A stretch of DNA of 64,000 nucleotides from CAIZGX01 sp964511555 (GTDB lineage Bacteria > Bacteroidota > Bacteroidia > Flavobacteriales_D > Sanyastnellaceae), in contig CAZEFR010000004.1 in assembly GCA_964511555.1 (NCBI GenBank), positions 1 through 64,000 on the forward strand, read 5' to 3'. Positions within the stretch are counted from its first letter, which is position 1. Every line of letters begins with the position of its first letter. Positions 7,947-15,159 of the stretch are shown here, piece by piece. The translations under genes and the position numbers were made by a program. The notes below the pieces were generated by a model. That model was given only the letters and a program-made list of their open reading frames with translations, was not told the DNA's origin and made no database searches.

Positions 7947-9137
7947 CTAGGTCAATGAGGCCGAGTTCTTTGTTTTTTTTCGTAGCGAAAAGTAAAGTAA
8001 TGTAATCCCACCAAGCATAAACAACACAGCTATAATTTCCGCTTGTGTTGCTTCAATACCTAAAAAGTCGAATTTATTGTTCACGCGTATCTTTTCAATG
8101 AAGAAACGTTCTAATCCATTTAAGATTAAGTATCCGGCTGTAATTACGCCTGCTGCACTCACACGCTTGCGAATGGACCAAAGAAAAATGAATATCGCAA
8201 CAGCAGCAACAATCTCATACAAGGGCGTTGGAAAGACACCGGGGACCAAATGTGTTCCGTAACCAGGATAGATATCTGAGGTCATGAGCTCTCCTACTCT
8301 GTTCACGTTATTCGGATAATCGTATGACCAGGCCCAATCGGGTAACCAGGATAGCCATCCCGGTTTCGGACTTAAGTTTTCAATTCCCCAATCGCCATCT
8401 CCACTGGTGTGACAGCCCATTCTACCGATACCATAAGCCAAAATCATTCCTGGAGTAGCGGAATCAGATAAGACAAGCAGAGGCATTTTCTTCATCTTGG
8501 CATATGAGAGAACGACTATAGCTCCCATGATTAGACCACCGTATACTGTGAGTCCACTGATGAAGCTTTCCAATGAAGGGTTGGTGAAAAACTCGCGTAA
8601 TTCTTCGGGATTCTCAAACAAGTGGAACAGCTTAGCTCCGGCCAAACCGCCAATGGCCGCCAGAAACGTAATGGTACCTGTGTACTCACCCGCAGAGTAG
8701 GCTTCCATTTTAATTTCAGGTTGTGGAAGTTGCTTCTTCTTTTCAACGTAGTATCTGTAATACGCATACCCCCCGCCGATTAAAATTCCCAGCAACGGAT
8801 ACCCACTTTTTGAAAAAATAATATGCTGCGGCGAATTCACGCCATTGAATAAACGAGCGCTATTCATTAATAGATAAATCACTTTCCATCCGAGAATAAA
8901 TCCCATTAATCCGGAAAAGAAAATGTCCATCATATTCGGAGCGCCTCCAATTACGACTTTACGCACGCCACCTTTAATAAGACCAAGCGACTCTTTTCTA
9001 TTTAGCTCTAAAGTCAGGGTGTAACTCGCTGCAATAAATGCCAAGGCAACAAAGAAACCGAAGCTATTCAGCATTTTAGCCCAAGACCATTCGACACCGA
9101 ACCAATCGTAGAAGGCATGATATAAAGTTGGATACAT
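7947..9137 (-). CDS. lgt: Prolipoprotein diacylglyceryl transferase
   Basis: This 396-residue inner-membrane enzyme moves a diacylglyceryl group from phosphatidylglycerol to the lipobox cysteine of prolipoproteins. Several hydrophobic segments are visible. The family signature is present as LTVYGGLIMG (the equivalent of HGGL) and YGIGRMGCHTSGDGDWG (the Lgt GR.G block in the form usual for Bacteroidota). The N-terminus YPTLYHAFYDWFG fits the ATG start. It is longer than E. coli Lgt (291), as is normal for this phylum. The last residues are polar. No partner genes flank it; trxA follows 135 bp downstream with its own promoter. Confidence 0.95.
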   Translation of the reverse strand: MYPTLYHAFYDWFGVEWSWAKMLNSFGFFVALAFIAASYTLTLELNRKESLGLIKGGVRKVVIGGAPNMMDIFFSGLMGFILGWKVIYLLMNSARLFNGVNSPQHIIFSKSGYPLLGILIGGGYAYYRYYVEKKKQLPQPEIKMEAYSAGEYTGTITFLAAIGGLAGAKLFHLFENPEELREFFTNPSLESFISGLTVYGGLIMGAIVVLSYAKMKKMPLLVLSDSATPGMILAYGIGRMGCHTSGDGDWGIENLSPKPGWLSWLPDWAWSYDYPNNVNRVGELMTSDIYPGYGTHLVPGVFPTPLYEIVAAVAIFIFLWSIRKRVSAAGVITAGYLILNGLERFFIEKIRVNNKFDFLGIEATQAEIIAVLFMLGGITLLYFSLRKKTKNSASLT

Positions 9138-9141
9138 TCGG

Positions 9142-9149
9142 CGAAGATA
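9142..9149 (-). promoter_or_regulatory. Candidate -7 box abutting the lgt start
   Basis: TATCTTCG on the minus strand ends 4 bases before the lgt ATG. If it is used, the message would start at or within a few bases of the start codon (leaderless). A true promoter farther upstream is an alternative. Confidence 0.35.
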
Positions 9150-9272
9150 ATAAGGGAATGTGAAGCCTTGAGGTATTAAATAGTCAATATATCTCCACTA
9201 CACTTCAAGATTTGGTAATATATAATTCACGCTGCCTTCATTTGACTGGAGTTAGTTTGTAAAAAAAAAGGT

Positions 9273-9446
9273 ATGTTCAAAAAAGTAAAAATACAATTCT
9301 TGCTAGACGGACAAATGCAAGAGTTAATCACGAAGATTGTTGATCTGAAGAAAGAGAAACAAGAAGAGATTATTTACACTGAATGTAACCAACGTATTCC
9401 CATTCAGCGTTTAATTTCTATCAACGGTCTCTCGTTCGAAATCTAA
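9273..9446 (+). CDS. Small conserved-looking hypothetical protein (57 aa)
   Basis: An ORF of 57 codons begins with ATG after an A-rich, G-ending leader and stops with TAA at 9444-9446. The product is basic at the N-terminus (MFKKVKIQFLLDGQMQEL) and contains one Cys (TECNQRIPIQR). It has no membrane segment or signal peptide. The composition (alternating hydrophobic strand, charged helix, then a short strand) looks like a folded protein rather than chance. It sits alone in the 365-bp space between lgt (divergent) and the oxygenase gene and ends 56 bp before the latter. The family is not recognised. Confidence 0.6.
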   Translation: MFKKVKIQFLLDGQMQELITKIVDLKKEKQEEIIYTECNQRIPIQRLISINGLSFEI

Positions 9447-9502
9447 TCAAAAGTCATGTTGAAGCAAGGCTTCTGCAATTAGATTTGTAGAAACTCCTTG
9501 TT

Positions 9503-10465
9503 ATGTCGAATGAACTTCCCATGGGCATTCCGTCCGTAGATCTTGCCCAGTTTTTAAACGGCACTGCCGAAGAGAAACAACAATTCGTAAATGCGCTTGG
9601 ACAAGCGTACGAAGAAATTGGATTTGTTGCCGTTAAGAATCCGCTTATCGCAGACGATACCATCGCAAACCTTTATCAAGTCGTTCAAGACTTCTTCGCA
9701 TTACCGGCAGAAGTGAAAGCGAAATATGAAAGAGAAGAACTTGCTGGTCAACGCGGCTACACCAGCTTCGGAAAGGAACACGCGAAAGATTCAAATGCAG
9801 GAGATTTAAAAGAGTTCTGGCACTTCGGTCAAGAAGTTACCGATGGAGATTCCATAAAATCTAGTTATCCTGCAAACATTCACGTTTCAGAAATCCCGTC
9901 GTTTTTCGAAGTGGGGATTCAAGCCTACAAAGATTTAGAAAATACCGGAAAGCATCTGCTTCGCGCCATTGCGTTGCATTTGGGCTTGGAAGAAAACTGG
10001 TTCGATGCTCACATTCACAACGGGAACAGCATCCTTCGTCCTATTCACTATCCGCCCATTACTGCCGAACCGAAGAATGCCGTGCGCGCCGGTCAGCATG
10101 AAGACATTAATTTAATTACGCTTCTCATTGGCGCTAGCGCTGAAGGACTGGAAGTATTGAACAAGCAAAACGAATGGGTGGCTGTTACGGCATTGCCCGA
10201 TCATATTGTGGTGAACGTTGGCGACATGCTTGAACGTTTAACCAACAACAAGTTGAAAAGCACCACGCACAGAGTGGTGAATCCTCCACGCGAAAAGTGG
10301 AGCACCCCAAGATTCAGCATTCCGTTCTTCCTTCATCCAAGAATGGAAATGAAACTCGATTGTCTGCCTTCGTGTGTTCCTGCCGGAGAAGAGCCTGCCT
10401 TTGCTCCCATTGTTGCCATTGATTTTTTGAACGAGCGCCTTGCTGAAATTGGATTGATCAAATAA
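9503..10465 (+). CDS. 2-oxoglutarate/Fe(II) oxygenase, isopenicillin N synthase-like
   Basis: This 320-residue cytoplasmic enzyme belongs to the non-haem iron dioxygenases of the isopenicillin N synthase/flavonol-synthase type. The N-terminal DIOX_N region is at residues 8-120 (VPSVDLAQF, GFVAVKNP, QRGYTSFGKEHAK). The iron ligands are His199, Asp201 (AGQHEDINLITLL) and His256 (STTHRVVNP). The 2-oxoglutarate-binding R-x-S is Arg270/Ser272 (PRFSIPFFLHP). All key residues are present, so it should be active; the substrate is unknown. Its stop codon shares one base with the start of the next gene (TAATG), so the two are translationally coupled. Confidence 0.9.
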   Translation: MSNELPMGIPSVDLAQFLNGTAEEKQQFVNALGQAYEEIGFVAVKNPLIADDTIANLYQVVQDFFALPAEVKAKYEREELAGQRGYTSFGKEHAKDSNAGDLKEFWHFGQEVTDGDSIKSSYPANIHVSEIPSFFEVGIQAYKDLENTGKHLLRAIALHLGLEENWFDAHIHNGNSILRPIHYPPITAEPKNAVRAGQHEDINLITLLIGASAEGLEVLNKQNEWVAVTALPDHIVVNVGDMLERLTNNKLKSTTHRVVNPPREKWSTPRFSIPFFLHPRMEMKLDCLPSCVPAGEEPAFAPIVAIDFLNERLAEIGLIK

Positions 10466-10794
10466 TGAAGGTTCGCATCAAACAAAACGCACTTCGCTTT
10501 CGCATCACTGAAAAAGAAGCGGAACAGTTGAAGAAGAGCAAAGCGGTTGAAGTGAGCTGTATTATCTTTCACGGTGTTGAATTGGTCTTTCGTATTTTCC
10601 CTTCGAAAGATCAATTGAGTGAAATGATCTGGAATGCGCCTGAAGTGGAATTGCATATTCCTGACTTCGAGATGCAAGCGTTCCTCTCTTCGAACAAAGA
10701 GTCGTGGCACAAAGAATTCACCATAGACGGAAAACTCTTGTTGTTATCGGTTGAAAAAGATTTGGCTTACTTTCGAAACGGATTTCAAGCTTAA
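10465..10794 (+). CDS. Small conserved hypothetical protein coupled to the oxygenase
   Basis: This 109-residue soluble protein begins MKVRIKQNALRFRITEKEAE, a start seen in a family of short uncharacterised Bacteroidota proteins (DUF7009-like; assignment from memory). The sequence is mostly beta-strand with a central IFHGVELVFRIF and a C-terminal LLLLSVEKDLAYFRNGF. The start overlaps the oxygenase stop by one base (TAATG), and moaA begins 9 bases after its stop. It is therefore the middle gene of a three-gene operon ending in a molybdenum-cofactor step. The function is unknown. Confidence 0.8.
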   Translation: MKVRIKQNALRFRITEKEAEQLKKSKAVEVSCIIFHGVELVFRIFPSKDQLSEMIWNAPEVELHIPDFEMQAFLSSNKESWHKEFTIDGKLLLLSVEKDLAYFRNGFQA

Positions 10795-10803
10795 TTTTTT
10801 TTC

Positions 10804-11784
10804 ATGTTGAACGATTCCTTCGGAAGAACACTTACCTATGCGCGCCTTGCTGTTACAGACAAGTGCAACCTGCGTTGCACGTATTGCATGCCCGAAGAAG
10901 GTTTGAAGTGGTTGAAGAACGCGCAGTTGCTTTCTACTTCCGAATGGAAAAAAATGTTGGAAGTACTCGCCGCAAGCGGAATAACGAAGATTCGTTTTAC
11001 GGGTGGTGAACCCACTTCACGTGGTGACTTCTTCGAAATTGCAGAACACGCTTTCGAAATGAAAGCCTTTCATTCCATTGGTATTACCACGAATGGAACC
11101 TTCAACGAGAAAAATTCAGAACTGTTTTTTCAATTCCCCTGGGACGCTGTTAACCTCAGTATCGATTCGTTGAATGCTGAGCGTTTTCATTCCATGACCA
11201 AGCGCAATGAAGTTTACAAAGTGCAGCAAACATTGGAGCAACTCCTTCAACATAAAATAAAGACGAGCATTAACGCTGTCATTCTCGAGCACCACAACGA
11301 AGAAGATATTTTCGAATTGGCTCAACTCACGAAAGACAAAGACGTTCGTGTGCGCTTCATTGAAGAGATGCCGTTCAACGGGAAAGAATATCACCATGCC
11401 GTGAAGTGGAATTGGAAAAAGTTAGAGCAAGAACTCACGCATCACTTTCCTTCCTTAACTCCTGTGCCTTTCGAAGCGGGGGCTACAGCGCAGAATTACA
11501 CAATAGACAGACACGTTGGTCAGGTTGGAATTATTGCAGCCTACAGCAGAACATTCTGCGGGACATGCAATCGCATTCGCATTACACCGGAAGGATTTGT
11601 AAAATCTTGTTTGTATGCTCCACCTTCACTCCTACTTCGCACCTTACTTCGTGAAGGAAAAACAAACGAAGAAATTCAACACGCGCTAGAAGCTGCATGT
11701 TTAACAAAACCGAAAGATGGATTCGCTGCTGAAGAAATGCAGGTTACGAAAAACTTTCAGAGTATGGCCTCGGTTGGAGGTTAG
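10804..11784 (+). CDS. moaA: GTP 3',8-cyclase (molybdenum cofactor biosynthesis)
   Basis: This 326-residue radical-SAM enzyme, with MoaC, converts GTP to cyclic pyranopterin monophosphate. The N-terminal 4Fe-4S cluster motif is C21-x3-C25-x2-C28 (CNLRCTYC). TGGEPTSRGDF is the SAM-binding GGE region. The second cluster is C-x2-C-x13-C in TFCGTCNRIRITPEGFVKSC at about residue 250. The chain ends in the conserved Gly-Gly. Its stop overlaps the moeA stop by 4 bp on the opposite strand (TTAG at 11781-11784). moaC, moaE, moaD and mogA are not nearby, so the pathway must be completed elsewhere. Confidence 0.96.
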   Translation: MLNDSFGRTLTYARLAVTDKCNLRCTYCMPEEGLKWLKNAQLLSTSEWKKMLEVLAASGITKIRFTGGEPTSRGDFFEIAEHAFEMKAFHSIGITTNGTFNEKNSELFFQFPWDAVNLSIDSLNAERFHSMTKRNEVYKVQQTLEQLLQHKIKTSINAVILEHHNEEDIFELAQLTKDKDVRVRFIEEMPFNGKEYHHAVKWNWKKLEQELTHHFPSLTPVPFEAGATAQNYTIDRHVGQVGIIAAYSRTFCGTCNRIRITPEGFVKSCLYAPPSLLLRTLLREGKTNEEIQHALEAACLTKPKDGFAAEEMQVTKNFQSMASVGG

Positions 11785-12959
11785 AATTTGTAGAACGAAA
11801 GAAGATCGTTTTCGTTCACTTCCGTATTCGGAAGAACTTCAATAAATCCGTTTGCACCCAAAGCACCCATGTAATCGCCAGATCCATTCTGACGAACAAT
11901 CGTTGCCATTCTATTTCCGTCGTTGTTGGTTGAAAGGAACGCAGGAACATACACTGTTAAATCAGATGCATTCTTGTAGGTTGAAATGCACCGCACATTT
12001 TCCACAGAATGATTTCTTAAATGCGGAAGCAAGTAGCGCGTTGCGCAGTGCAGCACTGAAATGGGATTGCCTGGAAAGGCAAAGACCATAACGTTGTTTT
12101 TACTTCCGAAGAAGAACGGTTTACCCGGACGTTGCTTCACGCCGTGAAAATGTTTTTGAACAACATTCGTTTCTAAAGCCTTCGCAACAAAATCGTATTT
12201 CCCTTTCGACACACCACCAGAAAAACAAACGATATCGAAATTTTCTAATTCATGTTGAATGAAATGCGTCGTCTCTTGCTCGTCGTCAGACAATCTGAAG
12301 ACACTTACTCTACTGCAATGCGGAGACAACAATGCTTGAAGCATTTCTAAATTGCTTGAACGGATTTCATAATCGGCGGGCGTTTCATGAACTTCCACCA
12401 ATTCACTTCCTGTTGAAACTATAGCTACAGAAAATTGCTTAAACACTTTCACTTTTGCCTTTCCCACAGAGGCTAGCGCTGCTATTTCAAGCGGACCAAT
12501 AGTAGTTCCCGATGCTAATATCTTATCGCCTTCTTTTTGATCGAATCCTTTGGCGTGTATGTTTTGAAAGTGCTTCGCTTCCTCAATTTGAAATTGAACA
12601 GCGTTTTCATTTCGAATTGATTTTTCATATTGAATAACAACCGAACAATCATTCGGTAGCACTGCTCCTGTCATGATTTCAATGCATCCGTTTTCATTTT
12701 TCAATGTTGAAGGAGCGTCTCCAGCCGCTTGAATTCCTTCAACAATAAATTCTCGAATGCCCTTTTCCCAAGCGGAAAATTGAAAAGCATATCCATCCAT
12801 CATGACTCTATGAAATGGCGGTTGGTCGCGATCTGAACAAACATCTTCAGCCAACCTTCTTCCGGCTGCTAAATGCAAGGAAACAATTTCTTCTCCTGCT
12901 TCCGGAAACACTTTACTTATCTTTTGAAAAGCCACATCCGGTGTCACAAGCTCTTTCAT
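11781..12959 (-). CDS. moeA: Molybdopterin molybdotransferase
   Basis: This 392-residue enzyme inserts molybdate into adenylylated molybdopterin. Visible family blocks are AAGRRLAEDV, QPPFHRVMMDGYAF, IMTGAVLP, the MoCF-binding domain with VSTGSELV, and FSGGVSKGKYDFV, then KQRPGKPFFFG and AFPGNPISVLHC. The ATG at 12959 was chosen because it overlaps the stop of the upstream gene (TAATG) and gives the usual N-terminus (VTPDVAFQKISKVF). A start 25 codons farther upstream would overlap that gene for no reason. It is convergent with moaA. Confidence 0.94.
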   Translation of the reverse strand: MKELVTPDVAFQKISKVFPEAGEEIVSLHLAAGRRLAEDVCSDRDQPPFHRVMMDGYAFQFSAWEKGIREFIVEGIQAAGDAPSTLKNENGCIEIMTGAVLPNDCSVVIQYEKSIRNENAVQFQIEEAKHFQNIHAKGFDQKEGDKILASGTTIGPLEIAALASVGKAKVKVFKQFSVAIVSTGSELVEVHETPADYEIRSSNLEMLQALLSPHCSRVSVFRLSDDEQETTHFIQHELENFDIVCFSGGVSKGKYDFVAKALETNVVQKHFHGVKQRPGKPFFFGSKNNVMVFAFPGNPISVLHCATRYLLPHLRNHSVENVRCISTYKNASDLTVYVPAFLSTNNDGNRMATIVRQNGSGDYMGALGANGFIEVLPNTEVNENDLLSFYKF

Positions 12960-13258
12960 TACGGCAATGTTATGAGGCTGTTGACTGTCCATGCCTGAGG
13001 TGTAGCATTGAACAACGCTTTTGTCTTCGGCCAAACGATCTTAAAAATATCGCTATGCCTGTAATTATTCAAATGCTCTTCGCTCTCCCATTTGCTGTGG
13101 GTGAAAAAAAAGATTGAATCGTTTTCTTCCGTTTGCCACAACTCGAGAAACGTGCAGCCTTCAGCCGCACGAATTTGTTCGCGATGTTCATTGAAAATTT
13201 CAAGGAACAACGTTGCTTTGCTTTTATCGAATGACATCTTAACGATTCTCGTCACCAT
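12959..13258 (-). CDS. Antibiotic-biosynthesis-monooxygenase (ABM) fold protein
   Basis: This 99-residue ferredoxin-like-fold protein of the ABM/YgiN type begins VTRIVKMSFDKSKATLFLEIF and contains EGCTFLELWQ and FFFTHSKWESEEHLNNYRHSDIF, the family's hydrophobic-pocket segments. Members include quinol monooxygenases and many uncharacterised small dimers. The first ATG is kept because the first beta-strand (TRIVKMSF) is part of the fold. This start lies 20 bp inside the upstream SAM-hydrolase-like gene. The downstream overlap with moeA is TAATG. The three minus-strand genes 14057-11781 look like one operon. The substrate is unknown. Confidence 0.83.
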   Translation of the reverse strand: MVTRIVKMSFDKSKATLFLEIFNEHREQIRAAEGCTFLELWQTEENDSIFFFTHSKWESEEHLNNYRHSDIFKIVWPKTKALFNATPQAWTVNSLITLP

Positions 13259-14057
13259 GGAATGAAATTGTTAAGGAATCTCCAACAGTGTGACCCATGA
13301 GCCTATCGAATTTCCCACCTGTTTTACCACCGAAGCCTCTATTCATCGAAATAATTAAAAAACCATTTTGTCCCCAAAAAGCGACTTCACTTCCTTCTTC
13401 TACATCTACAAATCGCTCATGAAATTTATTAATCGTTGTCTGTGGTTTAAATGGAATGGCGAAACTTCTTCCTTTTCCCACTTCATCGAACAATCTCTTG
13501 GTTAAATTGAAATACAAGTTCCCAAAATGGTCTGCGTATATAACCTGAATAACTAAATCTTGTCCCACCGTGTAGGGCTCCAAACCTTTCAGCTTGTACA
13601 TATCTTCAATGCATTCGCACCAGTTTTCAGGGTTGTTTCCTTGCGAAATAAGAGCTGCAGCCTTGGCAAACACTCCAGACATTGGAAACCGCTTATCATC
13701 TTCTCCTTCTAACTTCAGCAAAAAGACTTTAAAATCTTCTATGACATCATACTGATACATGAGAGAAAACGTCCCGTTATCTGCTGTTATTAAATATCGG
13801 TTTCTGTACTCGATAATAATATGTTCCGTGCTCCCATGCTTCATGCTACTCACCCCGTTCAAAAACACAGTTCCGAACGGGAAATTTTCCCAAACGCTTC
13901 TGAGCATAAATGCGGTCTCACCTATTTCTCCTTGACTAAGACTGTGTGAAATATCAACGGGAATAATATGCGGATTGTGATTCAATAGCGCAGCCTTAAC
14001 TAAAGAAACATAATAATCTTTAGTTCCTAAATCTGATATAAGCGCAACAATTGACAT
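13239..14057 (-). CDS. SAM hydrolase/halogenase-fold (DUF62) protein
   Basis: This 272-residue protein belongs to the family of SAM hydroxide adenosyltransferases, relatives of fluorinase and chlorinase that most often hydrolyse S-adenosylmethionine to adenosine and methionine. The N-terminus VALISDLGTKDYYVSLVKAAL contains the Asp of the SAM site. HIIPVDISHSLSQGEIGETAF and YLITADNGTFSLM follow. The C-terminal barrel domain contains VIYADHFGNLYFN. No 20-residue fluorinase loop is evident, so hydrolysis is more likely than halogenation. It is the first gene of the operon with the ABM protein and moeA. Confidence 0.87.
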   Translation of the reverse strand: MSIVALISDLGTKDYYVSLVKAALLNHNPHIIPVDISHSLSQGEIGETAFMLRSVWENFPFGTVFLNGVSSMKHGSTEHIIIEYRNRYLITADNGTFSLMYQYDVIEDFKVFLLKLEGEDDKRFPMSGVFAKAAALISQGNNPENWCECIEDMYKLKGLEPYTVGQDLVIQVIYADHFGNLYFNLTKRLFDEVGKGRSFAIPFKPQTTINKFHERFVDVEEGSEVAFWGQNGFLIISMNRGFGGKTGGKFDRLMGHTVGDSLTISFHGDENR

Positions 14058-14118
14058 GGATGTAAGAAGTAATCACAAATTTCATGGAAAATTAAAGGTG
14101 TACAACGGGATTATCCAT

Positions 14119-14141
14119 TATTTTCGACACAATTAATTGTG
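14119..14141 (+). promoter_or_regulatory. Candidate promoter and palindrome at the phoH start
   Basis: TATTTTCG (14119-14126) resembles the TAnnTTTG -7 box. It is followed at once by the 14-bp perfect palindrome CACAATTAATTGTG (14128-14141). The palindrome includes the first possible TTG start codon (14137) of phoH. It may be an operator, or it may simply be AT-rich chance sequence. Confidence 0.35.
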
Positions 14142-15147
14142 CAAAAAATTGGCAGAAAAAGAGCTCGTCCTTCCTTCAATAGATCCTATTGAATTCTTCG
14201 GTCCGAACAACGTTAAATTCAAGTTCGTACAATCGAAATTTCCTAAGCTGAAAATCATGACCCGCGGCAATATGCTGAAGGCCATTGGTAGCGATGATGA
14301 GCTACAGCGCTTAGACGATTTTCTGACCCTTATTTTTTGGCACATTGAAAAATACCACAGCCTTACCCTTCAACAATTGGAGCGCATGGCACTTGGAGAA
14401 GTACCTGCGCCTGAAACAACAACACCTAACGGAGACGTGCTTGTCTTTGGTCCCGGGGGAAACAAGATAACAGCGCGGACACCGAATCAAAAGATAATGG
14501 TTGAACTTATGTCGAAGAATGATATGCTCTTCGCCATAGGTCCTGCCGGAAGCGGAAAGACATACACTGCCGTAGCACTTGCAGTAAAAGCTCTGAAGGA
14601 CAAAGAAGTTCGACGTATTGTTTTAACACGTCCTGCCGTTGAAGCAGGAGAAAACCTCGGATTTCTTCCAGGTGATTTGAAAGAGAAACTCGATCCGTAT
14701 TTGCAACCGTTGTACGACGCGCTCATGGATATGATTCCTTATGAAAAGCTAGCCGAGTATATGGAAAAGGGGGTGATTGAAATTGCTCCACTCGCGTTTA
14801 TGCGAGGACGTACGCTCGACAAAGCTTTTGTGATTCTCGATGAAGCACAAAACGCTACCGTTACGCAAATGAAGATGTTCCTTACGCGCATGGGCCAGCA
14901 GGCCAAGTTCGTTATTACCGGTGACTCCACACAAATAGATCTTCCTCGCAACCAGCCAAGCGGACTTATGCGCAGCGTTGACTTGCTTCGCGGTGTTGAA
15001 GGCATTGGTGTAGTTGAACTTACAGGTAGCGATGTTGTTCGTCATCCTTTAGTGAAGAGAGTGATTTCCGCGTTCGAGAAAATGGAAGCGGAAGCACAAA
15101 TTAAAAAAGATCAATTAGCAAAGCGAACTGATTCGCCTGCAAATTGA
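14137..15147 (+). CDS. phoH: PhoH family ATPase
   Basis: This cytoplasmic P-loop ATPase of the PhoH/PhoL type resembles the N-terminal half of superfamily I helicases and is linked to RNA metabolism. The Walker A is GPAGSGKTYTA at about residues 137-147. The Walker B is FVILDEAQNA at about residue 233. TGDSTQIDLPRNQPSGL and the sensor block VRHPLVKRVI are conserved. No ATG gives the full conserved N-terminus (LPSIDPIEFFGPNNVKFKF). Translation must start at TTG 14137 or TTG 14149; the first ATG would remove about 40 residues. The length (336 or 332) is normal. It is divergent from the SAM-hydrolase operon. Confidence 0.9.
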   Translation: MCKKLAEKELVLPSIDPIEFFGPNNVKFKFVQSKFPKLKIMTRGNMLKAIGSDDELQRLDDFLTLIFWHIEKYHSLTLQQLERMALGEVPAPETTTPNGDVLVFGPGGNKITARTPNQKIMVELMSKNDMLFAIGPAGSGKTYTAVALAVKALKDKEVRRIVLTRPAVEAGENLGFLPGDLKEKLDPYLQPLYDALMDMIPYEKLAEYMEKGVIEIAPLAFMRGRTLDKAFVILDEAQNATVTQMKMFLTRMGQQAKFVITGDSTQIDLPRNQPSGLMRSVDLLRGVEGIGVVELTGSDVVRHPLVKRVISAFEKMEAEAQIKKDQLAKRTDSPAN

Positions 15148-15159
15148 TCTTAAATACTT

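Noticed and set aside
9447..9502. Terminator after the 57-residue ORF
   Set aside because: A small GAAGC-aag-GCTTC hairpin is present but no T tract follows; it may be chance.
13239..14057. Fluorinase/chlorinase activity for the DUF62 protein, and a halogenation cluster with the haloperoxidase-like gene
   Set aside because: No fluorinase-specific loop is seen, the two genes are not linked (1.1 kb and phoH apart, opposite operons), and most family members hydrolyse SAM.
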